A stretch of DNA of 64,000 bases, taken from assembly GCF_000956405.1 (NCBI RefSeq), contig NZ_JYIV01000018.1:62001-126000 (forward strand). The letters are read 5' to 3'. The notes below the pieces were generated by a model. It was not told where the DNA came from. It did not search any database and was given only the letters and a program-made list of their open reading frames with translations. Made by a program: the position numbers and the translations under genes. Source of the stretch: Microbacterium oxydans (GTDB taxonomy: Bacteria; Actinomycetota; Actinomycetes; Actinomycetales; Microbacteriaceae). Shown one piece after another: positions 17,022 through 25,924 of this stretch. Every line of letters begins with the position of its first letter. The first letter of the stretch is position 1.

Positions 17022-19100
17022 TCACCGCGAGAATCCGATCCCGCGGCGTCGGGCGGCACGGACGCCATTGAGGATGACGATGACTTCGGCGACCTCGTGG
17101 ACAAGGACGACACCAGCGAGGCCGAGAACGCCGAACAAGGCGAGGGGGAACAGAACGACGATGATGGCCAGGGCGAGTGCGATGTTGACGGTCATGATTC
17201 GGCGTCCGCGGCGGGCGTGGGCGAGGGCTGCGGGGATGAGGCGAAGGTCGTTGCCGGTGAAGGCGATGTCGGCGGATTCGATGGCCGCAGCTGAGCCTTT
17301 CACACCCATCGCGATCCCGACGGTCGCGGTGGCAAGGGCGGGGGCGTCGTTGATGCCGTCGCCGACCATGGCCGTCGGACTCTCCGTGACGAGGGCCGTG
17401 ATGGCGGCGGCCTTGTCGGCGGGGAGTTGCTCGGCGCGTACGTCGCTGATGCCGGCGCGGGCGGCGAGGGCGTAGGCGGTTCGCTGGTTGTCGCCGGTGA
17501 GCATGACGGTGCGTATGCCCTGCGCGTTCAGCATGGAGATGGTCTCGGCGGATTCGGGGCGCAGTTCGTCCCGCACGCCGATGAGGCCCGAGACCTGACC
17601 GTCGGTCTCGACGACGACGACGGTCATACCGTCTCCGGCCATCTCGTCGGCGGGCTTGGTGAGCTCACCCAGTTCCGAGAGCCAGCGTGCGTTCCCGACC
17701 CGAACGCGGGTGGAGCCGACGAGGCCGGTGAGGCCGTGGCCGGCATCTTCGACGACGTCTGTCGCTGCGGGGACGTCGGACGCGGCGCGAGTGATGGCGG
17801 CGGCAAGCGGGTGGGTGCTCGTGGTCTCGAGGGCGGCGGCGAGGGAGATGATCTCCTCGCGGGAGCGTCCGTGAGCAGGCACGACGGCGACGATCTCAGG
17901 CTCGTTGCGCGTGAGGGTGCCGGTCTTGTCGAGCGCGACGGTGCGGATGGTGCCGAACTGTTCGAAGGCCTCGCCGGACTTGATGACCACACCGAACTTC
18001 GAGGCCGAGCCGATGGCGCTGATGACCGTCACCGGAACGGCGATGGCTAGTGCGCACGGGGACGCGGCGACGAGCACGACGAGCGCCCTCTCGATCCACA
18101 GGCCGGGATCCCCGACGATGAACCCGAACACGGCCACGAGGGCTGCGATGATAAGCACGGCCGGCACGAGTGGGCGGGCGATCCGGTCCGCCAGGCGGGC
18201 CCGCTCTCCCTTGCGGGCGTGCGCCTGCTCGACCAGCTCGACGATCTGGGTGAGGGAATTGTCGCGGCCGTCGGCGGTTGCTTCGATCCGCAACGTCGCA
18301 GCCCCGTTCACCGATCCCGCGGGGACGGCGTGTCCCGGTCCGACCTCCACCGGGATCGACTCGCCCGTCACGGCAGACGTGTCGATGCCGGAGCGGCCCT
18401 CGACCACCACGCCATCCGTCGCGATCCGTTCTCCCGCACCGACGACGAGGATGTCGAGCTCGCGGACCTCCGCGGCGGGGATCGTCACGTCACCGTTCAG
18501 GCGCGAGACACGCACGGTCTCCGGGATCAGCGACAGCAGCGCGCGTAGTCCCTCCTTCGCCCGATCCATAGCCCGATCCTCGAGAGCTTCGGCAAGCGAG
18601 AACAGGAACGCCAGCGCTGCAGCTTCGCCCACGTGGCCGAGAGCTACGGCGCCGATGGCGGCGATGGTCATCAGAAGGCCGACGCCGAGTCGGCCCCGCA
18701 CCAGGCGGCGGATCGCCCCGGGGACGAACGTGTACGCACCCGCGAGGAGTGCGACCGTCTGGAGGACAAGCGCCGGAACCGGTAGTCCGGACCACTCGAA
18801 GACATAACCTGCCAGCAGCATCACGCCGGCAACCGCGGACGGCAGGAGCGCGGTGTCGCGCCAGAGCGGTGGCCGTTCTTCGTGCTCAGCGTCCCCGTGC
18901 GAATGATCCGCGTCGCGGGGGGAAGCCGGTCCGCAGCAGGCGTCGTCCTCCAGGAGCGGCGTTCGCCTCGATGATGAAGAGGACGTGATGGGGTCGGGTC
19001 CGCAGCAGGCGTCTGCGGCGGCAGAGGGCTGGCGTAGCTCGAGCCGACGGACAGTTCTCGTCTGGCGTGGCTCGTCCGGGCCGCAGCATTCCTCGCTCAT
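17022..19100 (-). CDS. P1B-type heavy-metal ATPase, CtpG/CadA-like
   Basis: About 692 residues from ATG 19100. It has the P-type parts: actuator TGES, the membrane SPC motif in AASPCALAIAVP, phosphorylation site DKTGTLT, HP locus STHPLAAAI, and the hinge MVGDGINDAPALA. The final helix has HEVAEVIVILN. SPC instead of CPC places it near P1B-4-like and CtpG-type pumps (Co, Zn or Cd). The N-terminus has no HMA domain but three CCGP motifs and a His/Asp/Glu stretch (DADHSHGDAEHEE). The start overlaps the CmtR-like gene by four bases, so the pair is one unit, most simply cadmium/lead-inducible efflux. Confidence 0.92.
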   Translation of the reverse strand: MSEECCGPDEPRQTRTVRRLELRQPSAAADACCGPDPITSSSSSRRTPLLEDDACCGPASPRDADHSHGDAEHEERPPLWRDTALLPSAVAGVMLLAGYVFEWSGLPVPALVLQTVALLAGAYTFVPGAIRRLVRGRLGVGLLMTIAAIGAVALGHVGEAAALAFLFSLAEALEDRAMDRAKEGLRALLSLIPETVRVSRLNGDVTIPAAEVRELDILVVGAGERIATDGVVVEGRSGIDTSAVTGESIPVEVGPGHAVPAGSVNGAATLRIEATADGRDNSLTQIVELVEQAHARKGERARLADRIARPLVPAVLIIAALVAVFGFIVGDPGLWIERALVVLVAASPCALAIAVPVTVISAIGSASKFGVVIKSGEAFEQFGTIRTVALDKTGTLTRNEPEIVAVVPAHGRSREEIISLAAALETTSTHPLAAAITRAASDVPAATDVVEDAGHGLTGLVGSTRVRVGNARWLSELGELTKPADEMAGDGMTVVVVETDGQVSGLIGVRDELRPESAETISMLNAQGIRTVMLTGDNQRTAYALAARAGISDVRAEQLPADKAAAITALVTESPTAMVGDGINDAPALATATVGIAMGVKGSAAAIESADIAFTGNDLRLIPAALAHARRGRRIMTVNIALALAIIVVLFPLALFGVLGLAGVVLVHEVAEVIVILNGVRAARRRGIGFSR

Positions 19101-19471
19101 CGGATCTCCTCCATCGCCCTGTCGGTAGGCGCGCAGCATAGAGGCACGTCACAGTTCTCGTCTGTGCACGCCTCTCCGTCGTCGACCGCGAGGACCGTGT
19201 CCACCAGCAGAGTGATGGCTCGAGTCACATGCAGATCCGCGATCTCGTACCGCGTCTGACGTCCCTCCGGCGTCGCGACCACGATGCCGCACCCTCGAAG
19301 ACACGCGAGATGGTTCGACACGTTGGTGCGAGACAGATCCAGTGCCTCGGACAAGCGCGCCGGGTATCCCGGCCCGGAAAGCAGTTCCAGCAGAATCCGA
19401 GAACGAGTGGGGTCAGCCATGGCGCGCCCCAATCGGTTCATCACGTCGAGACGAGAAGCAATGGTCAGCAT
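19097..19471 (-). CDS. cmtR: CmtR-like Cd/Pb-sensing ArsR repressor
   Basis: 124 residues. The middle, HLACLRGCGIVVATPEGRQ and then YEIADLHVTRA, matches Mycobacterium tuberculosis CmtR, which binds Cd or Pb through two cysteines in C-L-R-G-C and a third nearer the C-terminus; here the third is in DDGEACTDENC. The added end ENCDVPLCC gives extra cysteines that CmtR lacks. ATG start; the stop (ATGA) overlaps the ATPase start, which carries its ribosome site GGAGG inside this gene. It should repress the operon from the promoter just upstream. Confidence 0.87.
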   Translation of the reverse strand: MLTIASRLDVMNRLGRAMADPTRSRILLELLSGPGYPARLSEALDLSRTNVSNHLACLRGCGIVVATPEGRQTRYEIADLHVTRAITLLVDTVLAVDDGEACTDENCDVPLCCAPTDRAMEEIR

Positions 19472-19477
19472 GCAATG

Positions 19478-19508
19478 ACTATACAGTGCTTGCTGACTTA
19501 TCTTTCAA
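19478..19508 (-). promoter_or_regulatory. promoter of the cmtR-ATPase operon
   Basis: On the minus strand TTGAAA (19503-19508) and TATAGT (19478-19483) are separated by 19 bases, with the ATG seven bases further. GTCAGCA/TGCTGAC inverted repeats flank the -10 region (19463-19470 and 19491-19497) and may be the CmtR operator. The long spacer suggests a weak promoter that is easily repressed. Confidence 0.6.
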
Positions 19509-19580
19509 CAGAGCGGTGCGCTCGAGCTCTGGGTTCGGGTGTGGAGTTGCGCCGGGCAACCGCAACGTAGACTGGAGAGG

Positions 19581-20000
19581 ATGATGCTGCGCACGGACAC
19601 CAGACGCTCAGCGCACGTCCCCCGCGGGCCGCTTGCGATGAGGGTGCTCTTCGGGATCATTATTGCTCTGCTTCTCACGCTCGGTATCGCGAGCACTGTC
19701 CACGCAGAGACTGCGACGTCGGCCACAGCGTCACCGGAAAGCTTCTCGTTGTCGAGTGAGCACGACGAACGAGATCAGTCCGCGGTGTCCTCTGCTGGAT
19801 CATCTGATGTCGCCGCCGCTGTGTGCATAGTCGGTGCGCTTCTCGGCGTGCTGGTGTTCGCCCGACTCGCCCGCGCGCGACTCCGCACCCCGATGCAAGC
19901 CCCTTCACGAGACTCCGCGCACCGCGCATCGATTCCGCGCATTAAGGGACCACATCTGCTGCGCCCTGACCTCGCGCAGCTGCAGATCTCCCGAACCTGA
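19581..20000 (+). CDS. small two-helix membrane protein ending SRT (DUF6153-like), copy 1
   Basis: About 139 residues from ATG 19581, with GGAGAGG immediately upstream. It has an N-terminal helix or signal (VLFGIIIALLLTLGIA), a Ser/Glu/Thr-rich exported loop, a second helix with a Cys (AAAVCIVGALLGVLVF), a basic cytoplasmic segment, and the tail LAQLQISRT. Two related proteins with the same layout and tail lie at 23318 and 30478. I recall such proteins as the DUF6153 type; function unknown. It heads the CopD/CopC sub-cluster, so a metal or envelope role is inferred. Confidence 0.68.
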   Translation: MMLRTDTRRSAHVPRGPLAMRVLFGIIIALLLTLGIASTVHAETATSATASPESFSLSSEHDERDQSAVSSAGSSDVAAAVCIVGALLGVLVFARLARARLRTPMQAPSRDSAHRASIPRIKGPHLLRPDLAQLQISRT

Positions 20001-20082
20001 CTCTCCGGCTCAATGCCGCCTTCATCCGTGCCATCGCGCGGATGCGGATCGACGCACGTCGTCGACAGCTTGGAGAGATGAC

Positions 20083-20655
20083 TTGGAGAACACGCCCCTC
20101 ACCCCGACCCCCGCCGAGGTCTCAGTCAATCGGCGCGCCGTTTCGCGGAACCTAGTCTTCGGAGCCGTCGCACTCATCGGCCTGCTCGCGACATTGTCGG
20201 GATGCGCGTCCACTGTCGCATTGAAACCTGCGACAAATGCGAACGCCCCCGAATGCGCCGACGTGACGGTTCGGCTCCCCGCAGCCGTCGGAGAGTTCAC
20301 CGGTCGCACGACCGATGCCCAAGCGACCGCCGCATGGGGAGACCCGACCATCGTCGTCTTTACCTGCGGGCTCGAGCCGCCAGCACCGACAACGCTGCAA
20401 TGCGTGACCATCAACTCCGTCGATTGGATCGTCGACGAACAAGATTCCCCCTACCTGCGCTTGACGACCTACGGCCGAACGCCCGCAGCCCAGGCCTATG
20501 TCGATACGACGAAGCTCTCCGCGGATGCCGCGTTGCAAGCCCTCGCACCCGCGGTCCAGATGCTGCCGAAGACGTCCGCCTGCTCCGCGCCGGACACCGC
20601 GTCATCGGACGGCGAGGATGCGCCGACCACGGGCGGCTCCGGAGACCTCCCGTGA
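20083..20655 (+). CDS. DUF3515-type lipoprotein
   Basis: 190 residues starting at TTG 20083, supported by GGAGAG five bases upstream. A signal sequence ends in a lipobox (ATLSGCAS), so the mature protein is lipid-anchored outside the membrane. The rest, with PECADVTVRLPAAVG, TAAWGDPTIVVFTCG and SVDWIVDEQ, fits the actinobacterial DUF3515 family. Cys residues in PECAD, FTCG and LQCV suggest disulfides. Its stop overlaps the next gene's GTG (GTGA). Anchoring needs Lgt plus LspA, and a LspA is encoded 5 kb downstream. Function unknown. Confidence 0.78.
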   Translation: MENTPLTPTPAEVSVNRRAVSRNLVFGAVALIGLLATLSGCASTVALKPATNANAPECADVTVRLPAAVGEFTGRTTDAQATAAWGDPTIVVFTCGLEPPAPTTLQCVTINSVDWIVDEQDSPYLRLTTYGRTPAAQAYVDTTKLSADAALQALAPAVQMLPKTSACSAPDTASSDGEDAPTTGGSGDLP

Positions 20656-22553
20656 ACGCCAGGGGGCTCCGACTGGTCGGACCCGCACTCCTACTCACCT
20701 CGGCTCTGGTCGCGCTCCTTCTGGGATTGGTGATGGGTGGCGGGGCTGATCCACGAGTCACCAGCGACCCCGGCGCGGTCGTTCGGTGGGGACTGCCGGT
20801 CGCGAAGCTCATCGTCAACCTCGGGGCTGCCGTCATGGTCGGATCGGCCGTCCTTGCTGCGTACGCTCTCCAACAGGGCGAGAAGGAGTTCGATACCGCC
20901 CTGGATGTCGCCTCCATCGGTGCCGCAGTGCTCACCATCGGCGCAGGAGTCACTGGTTATCTCACATTCCTGTCATCGTTCAATCCTGAGGTGTCACTCG
21001 GCCCGGGGTTCGGTCAGCAGTTCGGCAGATTCCTCCTCGAGACGGAACTGGGTCGCGTCTGGCTCATCACAACCGTGATGGCCGCGATTCTCACGGTGAT
21101 CTCGTATGCGTTCCGGGGGTGGGCGGCCGCACTGTTGCTGACGTTTCTTTCGCTGGCGTCGCTGGTCCCGATGGCGACGCAAGGTCATTCCGGAAGCCTC
21201 GCCAATCATGATGCTGCGGTCATGTCGCTCGTGCTGCACATCACCAGCGCGGCGGTATGGCTCGGCGGTCTTCTCGCGCTGGTCTTCCTCAGGCCGTTCG
21301 CGCGCGAGCACCGTCTGCGGGCGGTGGTCGAGCGATACTCGACCATCGCACTCGTCGCTTTCGTGGTCGTCTCCGTCTCCGGAGTCGCTCGCGCGATGAC
21401 GTCTGTCAGCAGCTGGCGAGACCTTCTCAGCGCGTACGGAGCTGTGCTCCTGGTGAAGGTGGTGGCGCTCACGCTCCTCGGCGTCGTGGGTGTCGCGCAC
21501 CGTCGGTGGTTCATCCGCCGTGGGGTCAGAGAGCGGGCACCGTTCTGGACGTTCGTCACCGTCGAGCTCGCGGTCATGGGCATCGCGAGTGGTGCCGCAG
21601 CGGCGCTCGCCCGCACGCCAGCGCCGGCAGACACCTCTGCTCCGGTCCTGACGACACCGGCTGAGATCCTCACCGAAGCACCGCTTCCACCCGAACTCAC
21701 ACTCGTCGGTTGGCTGAGCGGGAACGACGTGAATCTCTTGTGGGCGGTGGTCGCAGGTTTCGGAGTCTTCTTCTATCTGATGGGTGTCCGTCGCCTGCGG
21801 CAACGCGGCGAGGGGTGGAGCGGCCTGCGCACGTTCGCCTGGATCAGCGGGATGGTGCTGCTGGCTTGGGTGAACGGTGGGGCGGTCGCTGTCTACTCCG
21901 ACTACCTCCACAGCGTCGACGCGGCGGGACGGATGCTTATGCTCCTCGTGGTTCCCTCCCTCCTCGTGTTTGGCGCGCCATATCGCTTGGCATTGGAGGG
22001 AATCACCAGCCGCACCGATGGGAGCCGTGGAATCCGCGAGTGGCTACAAGCAGGGGAGCGCTCGCGGATCGTCCTCTTCCTGCGCCACCCCATGGTCGCG
22101 GTGTGCACGTTCGCTCTTATCGTGTGGGGCGTATCCGCCACTGGCCTCTTGCGCGATTCCCTCGCCGATCCCTTGGTGCATGAATTGCGCGTCGTCGCGC
22201 TGCTCATAGCGGGAAGCTTGGTGACCGCTGCGATCCTCCGTCCTGCCGGCACATATCCCCGGCGGATGCGTGTGGTTGTCGTGTTCGGATCGGCTGCCGC
22301 GCTGGCGAGTGTAGGCAGTTGGGTGCTGCTTCAGAGCGGCCTGATTGCTGCGAGCTGGTTCGGGGCGATGGGTCGTCAATGGGGCCTGGAGCCGATGGCG
22401 GACCAACAAGCAGCCGGCATGGTGATCCTGCTCTCGGCGCCGATGCTGCTCCTCTTCGGCCTCAGCGTCGACTACATACTCAGCGGGCACTCCACTCGCT
22501 CACCACAGGAGGTCGACCGACCCCTCCACTCCACTCGAAAGGCCATCTCATGA
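20652..22553 (+). CDS. CopD-CtaG fusion copper membrane protein
   Basis: 633 residues with about 15 hydrophobic helices. The first half is a CopD domain (copper import or handling), including MATQGHSGSLANHDAAVMSL and HITSAAVWLGGLLALV. After a linker near residue 330 the second half is a caa3 oxidase assembly CtaG domain with AWISGMVLLAWVNGG and YSDYLHSVDAAGRMLMLL. The same fusion occurs in mycobacteria (Rv0102 type). GTG start overlaps the lipoprotein stop; ATGA overlap links it to copC. It probably carries copper across the membrane for cuproenzymes such as cytochrome oxidase. Confidence 0.9.
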   Translation: MNARGLRLVGPALLLTSALVALLLGLVMGGGADPRVTSDPGAVVRWGLPVAKLIVNLGAAVMVGSAVLAAYALQQGEKEFDTALDVASIGAAVLTIGAGVTGYLTFLSSFNPEVSLGPGFGQQFGRFLLETELGRVWLITTVMAAILTVISYAFRGWAAALLLTFLSLASLVPMATQGHSGSLANHDAAVMSLVLHITSAAVWLGGLLALVFLRPFAREHRLRAVVERYSTIALVAFVVVSVSGVARAMTSVSSWRDLLSAYGAVLLVKVVALTLLGVVGVAHRRWFIRRGVRERAPFWTFVTVELAVMGIASGAAAALARTPAPADTSAPVLTTPAEILTEAPLPPELTLVGWLSGNDVNLLWAVVAGFGVFFYLMGVRRLRQRGEGWSGLRTFAWISGMVLLAWVNGGAVAVYSDYLHSVDAAGRMLMLLVVPSLLVFGAPYRLALEGITSRTDGSRGIREWLQAGERSRIVLFLRHPMVAVCTFALIVWGVSATGLLRDSLADPLVHELRVVALLIAGSLVTAAILRPAGTYPRRMRVVVVFGSAAALASVGSWVLLQSGLIAASWFGAMGRQWGLEPMADQQAAGMVILLSAPMLLLFGLSVDYILSGHSTRSPQEVDRPLHSTRKAIS

Positions 22554-23209
22554 CATCCGTCTCCACCCGAATCCGCCGCGTGAGCGGTGCCGTATGCGCC
22601 GCCGCTGTCGCAATCGTGCTGCTGACCGCAACCCCAGCCTCCGCACATGACAATCTCACCGACGCTGTGCCATCGGCGGGCGAGACAGTCACCAACCTCG
22701 ACACAGTCGCACTGACTTTCAGCGGGGAGCTCATCGACTTCAGCCAGACGAGCTTCGCCCAGGTGCAGGGCCCCGACGGGCTCTTCTATGAGTCGTCGTG
22801 CTCCACCATCGAACTCAACGTGCTCACCACCCCCGTCGCCCTCGGAGCGTCGGGCACCTACACGGTGCTCTGGAACGCTGTGTCCAGCGACGGGCACCCC
22901 ATCTCCGAGTCATACCAGTTCGACTACGCAGCGGATCCGACGGCGACCGTCGCACTCGGTTGGGACGCACCGGCGTGCGGGAACGAAGGCACCCGTACTC
23001 AACCAGGAGCAGCGCTGACCAGTACCCCGATGCCGACCGACGCCACCAACTCGGCGCCGCCCACACAAGATACCGACCGAGAGCCGCGCGCTGACGGGGC
23101 AGATGAGAGCGTCGTGGCCCTGGCGGTCGTCGGAGGCGTCGTCGTGCTGGGAGTTCTGGCGATGGCGACCGTGCTCGTGGTGCACCGTCGACGCAAGCGC
23201 GCGGAGTGA
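22550..23209 (+). CDS. copC: CopC-domain copper-binding protein, membrane anchored
   Basis: 219 residues. A signal peptide ends at TPASAH, giving a mature N-terminus beginning HDNLTDAVPSAGETV, the CopC form in which the first His binds Cu(II). The second site lies in WNAVSSDGHPISESYQF (Asp and His). A Pro/Thr-rich linker follows, then a membrane helix (VVALAVVGGVVVLGVLAM) and RRRKR, so it is held at the outer face. Cotranslated with CopD-CtaG, its usual partner. Confidence 0.92.
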   Translation: MTSVSTRIRRVSGAVCAAAVAIVLLTATPASAHDNLTDAVPSAGETVTNLDTVALTFSGELIDFSQTSFAQVQGPDGLFYESSCSTIELNVLTTPVALGASGTYTVLWNAVSSDGHPISESYQFDYAADPTATVALGWDAPACGNEGTRTQPGAALTSTPMPTDATNSAPPTQDTDREPRADGADESVVALAVVGGVVVLGVLAMATVLVVHRRRKRAE

Positions 23210-23317
23210 CCGAGTGATTACGGCTCATTCAAAGGAAGAAGTAGGAGCGACGATTACAATCGAATCGTGTTCCATTCGATCCGGGTCGCCTGCCACGGGC
23301 GGCCGGATCGCAGCCAG

Positions 23318-23728
23318 ATGATAATGCGGCTCATTAGCATCATCGGGCTCACACTCCTCCTGATCTTCGCCGTCGGCGCAGCCGAGCACGGAAGTGCCGA
23401 TGTCACCACGGCGTCAACTACCGCCAGCACGTCGCTCGACGCCGATGAATCAGGCGCTGACGCAGCCGCTGCGGCACCCGCAGGCGTCGTGATACAGCTC
23501 GCCACGGGCGCTGCACAAGTAGACCCGGTCACGGGCGCTGTGCTGTGCGTCCTCGGTCTTCTCTGCGGACTCGTCGCAGCGGTCATGCTCTATCGGCTGC
23601 TCTGGCGCACGACAGCCGTGGTCGTGGAGACCCACGCGGCTCAGCCGCGAACGAGCGCCGCTCCGAATAGCATCCCCCTGAGGCGGACGTCGCTGACTCT
23701 GGCGACGCTCGGAATCTCCCGGACCTGA
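23318..23728 (+). CDS. small two-helix membrane protein ending SRT (DUF6153-like), copy 2
   Basis: About 136 residues from ATG 23318 (MIMRLISIIGLTLLLIFAVG). After an Ala/Thr/Ser-rich loop comes a helix with two cysteines (GAVLCVLGLLCGLVAAVMLY), a basic region and the tail LATLGISRT. Layout and tail match the proteins at 19581 and 30478. No clear ribosome site fits ATG 23318; an in-frame GTG at 23267 lies six bases after TACAAT and could be a leaderless start. A small hairpin follows at 23734-23750. It heads the DsbA/LspA/Lnt sub-cluster. Confidence 0.6.
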   Translation: MIMRLISIIGLTLLLIFAVGAAEHGSADVTTASTTASTSLDADESGADAAAAAPAGVVIQLATGAAQVDPVTGAVLCVLGLLCGLVAAVMLYRLLWRTTAVVVETHAAQPRTSAAPNSIPLRRTSLTLATLGISRT

Positions 23729-23815
23729 CCCGTCGAAGCGTCGCGCTTCGCGCGTGCGCATCCCATCGAGCAACCGCTCGACCTTCGACCGTGTCGACAG
23801 TCCTTGGAGTACCTG

Positions 23816-24481
23816 ATGAAACCCGCCGTCAAAGCCGGCCTCGCTGCCCTTGCCGTAACCATCGTCCTGATTATCGCCGCGGTAATCGTCGTCATCGTTA
23901 ACCAGCAGAACACTGCGCCGCCAGAATCCGAGAACGGAAGCTCTACGGCGCAGGTGCTCCGCGAGAACTCGCACGTTCTCGACGACGGGGGAGACGGATC
24001 AGTCACCGTCGTTGAATTCCTCGACTTCGAATGCGAAGCGTGCGGAGCCTTCTACCCCGTGGTCGAAGACCTTCGCGAGCGCTACGACGGCGAGATCACC
24101 TATGTCATCCGCTACTTCCCGCTACCGGGTCACCTGAACTCCAGGAATGCCGCGTTCGCGGCCGAAGCGGCTGCGCAGCAGGGACGCCTTGAGGAGATGT
24201 ACCGCAAGCTCTTCGAGACGCAGGCTCAATGGGGTGAAGCTCAGGAATCGCGTGCGAGCTTGTTCCGAGGCTTCGCTGAGGAGATCGGCCTGGACATGGC
24301 CGCTTACGATACCGCGATCTCTGACCCCGCGACGGTCGCACGAGTCGATCTCGACTACAACGACGGTCAGGCACTGGGAGTAAGCGGAACTCCGACGTTC
24401 TTCGTGAACGGCGATGCCATCACACTCGAGCGCTACGACGACCTCGAGAACGCGATCCTCTCAGCGGGCAAGGGAACATGA
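23816..24481 (+). CDS. DsbA-like thioredoxin-fold protein, membrane anchored
   Basis: 221 residues from ATG 23816 (GGAG six bases upstream). One N-terminal helix anchors the protein; the thioredoxin domain is outside. The active site is CEAC in FLDFECEACGAFYPVV, and the cis-Pro loop is GVSGTPTFFVNG. Relatives oxidise or reduce cysteines in exported proteins; CEAC is not the standard CPHC of DsbA. With CcdA and the TlpA-like protein nearby, a part in copper-site or cytochrome thiol chemistry is likely. Confidence 0.88.
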   Translation: MKPAVKAGLAALAVTIVLIIAAVIVVIVNQQNTAPPESENGSSTAQVLRENSHVLDDGGDGSVTVVEFLDFECEACGAFYPVVEDLRERYDGEITYVIRYFPLPGHLNSRNAAFAAEAAAQQGRLEEMYRKLFETQAQWGEAQESRASLFRGFAEEIGLDMAAYDTAISDPATVARVDLDYNDGQALGVSGTPTFFVNGDAITLERYDDLENAILSAGKGT

Positions 24482-25493
24482 CACTCCTAGGCCTCTCTCA
24501 TCGTCGAGTCATCATCGTCGGCTCCGGCCACGCCGGTCTCTCCGTCGCCGCCGAACTCTCGCGTTCGGGCCTGAAGCCGCAACGGGACTTCGCCGTCATC
24601 GACAGCAATCCTGACGGGCGTCGTTCGTGGGCGTTCCGCTGGTCGTCGATGACACTCCTGACAGAGGCCGGGCGGAGCACGGTCGCCGGCCGGCATCTCA
24701 CAGGCGACCCCTATCGACGCCCGTCACCGCGAGAGCTCGAACAGCATCTTCTCGACGTCGAGGCCGCCTTAGGCCTCACGACGCTGTGGGGCATCAGAGC
24801 GACAGGCGTGGACCGTCTGGGGGACGGATCCACTCTGCTTCTGTCAACGAACGAAGGGCCGGTACAGACGCGCAACATCGTCTGCGCCACCGGGTCCGCG
24901 GCTCGACCTCGGATCCCGAACTGGGCGGTAGACGCCGCGGTAACGGGGATCATGGTTCATAGCGCCGACTATCGCGGACCGAGCCAGATTCCCAGCGGTG
25001 ACGTGCTGGTCGTCGGAGCCGGCCACAGCGGCCAAGAGATCGCGCGCGAGCTCAGTCGCACGCACCGCGTCACGCTGTCGTCCCAGCCGTCGGCGGTCTC
25101 CGCAGCTCGACCGGCACGACGCGGCGTCGGGCGGCGTCGGGCAAAAGCGCGAGGTGGGGCAGCTCTCGCACTGGATCCGGAATGGGAACAACTCGGCATC
25201 GAGGTGCTCCGTCTGCGGCCATCGCCGCAGACGGAGCACACATCGTCTTCGACGATGGTCGTCGTATCGCTCCGCAGTCCATCATCTACGCGACCGGATA
25301 CCTGCCCGCGGACGGCTGGCTTCCCCGTCCGGTACTCGATGCCACGTCCAGTCGCCGGAAGCGCGGGACTACGAGCGTCCCAGGTCTGTTCGTCGTCGGC
25401 ATGCCGAGCCACGGTAGCCAGGATTCAGACACCTTCGACGGGGCACGCCGTGACGCGATCTCGATTGCACGCCACATCATGAAGCGCCCCTGA
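24478..25493 (+). pseudogene. FAD-dependent oxidoreductase, frameshifted
   Basis: Flavin monooxygenase/thioredoxin-reductase-like protein. Frame one gives the FAD site VIIVGSGHAGLSVAAELS, the NAD(P) site VLVVGAGHSGQEIAREL and runs past LGIEVLRLRPS, after which it loses family character. The missing C-terminus lies in another frame from about 25215: ADGAHIVFDDGRR, IIYATGYLPADGW, VPGLFVVGMPS. One base lost near 25200-25235 explains this. Either a real inactivation or a sequencing error in GC-rich DNA. ATG overlaps the DsbA-like stop (ATGA), so it belongs to that operon and may reduce its partner. Confidence 0.8.
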
Positions 25494-25535
25494 ATACGTT
25501 CGTCCGAAATACACCGACCGAAACGAGGATCACAC

Positions 25536-25922
25536 ATGAGACATCCGATGGCCACGACGAAACATGCGTGGGGTGCCGTCGCGTGTGCGTTGCTGATCCT
25601 CGCGACGGTCCTGCTGGTTTCGCCTTCGGTTTCAGCGTCCGCAGTTGGGGACGTCGCACCAGTTACCGCGTCCCCCACTCCGGAACAGAGTTCAACGCCG
25701 TCGCCTTCGCCGTCGCCCGAAGAGACAGAGTCGGACAAGGACCGTCATCAAAGGCAGAACGGAGAGCGGCCGGTGGAACGAGACGATCTCGGGTTCCTCG
25801 GCATCCTGTTCGTCATCGGCATGGGGTTCGTTCTCGTAGCGGGCGCTGTCGGTGTCGCGTTCGCCGGGTGGAAGCGCCGCCGGCGCGACCGAGCAGCGGC
25901 CGACACGGAAGGAGGCGCGTGA
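25536..25922 (+). CDS. small secreted-loop membrane protein
   Basis: 128 residues. First helix or signal (VACALLILATVLLVSPSVSA), a Pro/Ser/Thr linker (SSTPSPSPSPEETES), a charged stretch, a second helix (GFLGILFVIGMGFVLVAGAVG) and a basic end (WKRRRRDR). GAGG lies before the ATG. No family recognised; layout recalls the SRT-tailed proteins but it lacks the tail. It sits directly before lspA. Confidence 0.65.
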   Translation: MRHPMATTKHAWGAVACALLILATVLLVSPSVSASAVGDVAPVTASPTPEQSSTPSPSPSPEETESDKDRHQRQNGERPVERDDLGFLGILFVIGMGFVLVAGAVGVAFAGWKRRRRDRAAADTEGGA

Positions 25923-25924
25923 TC

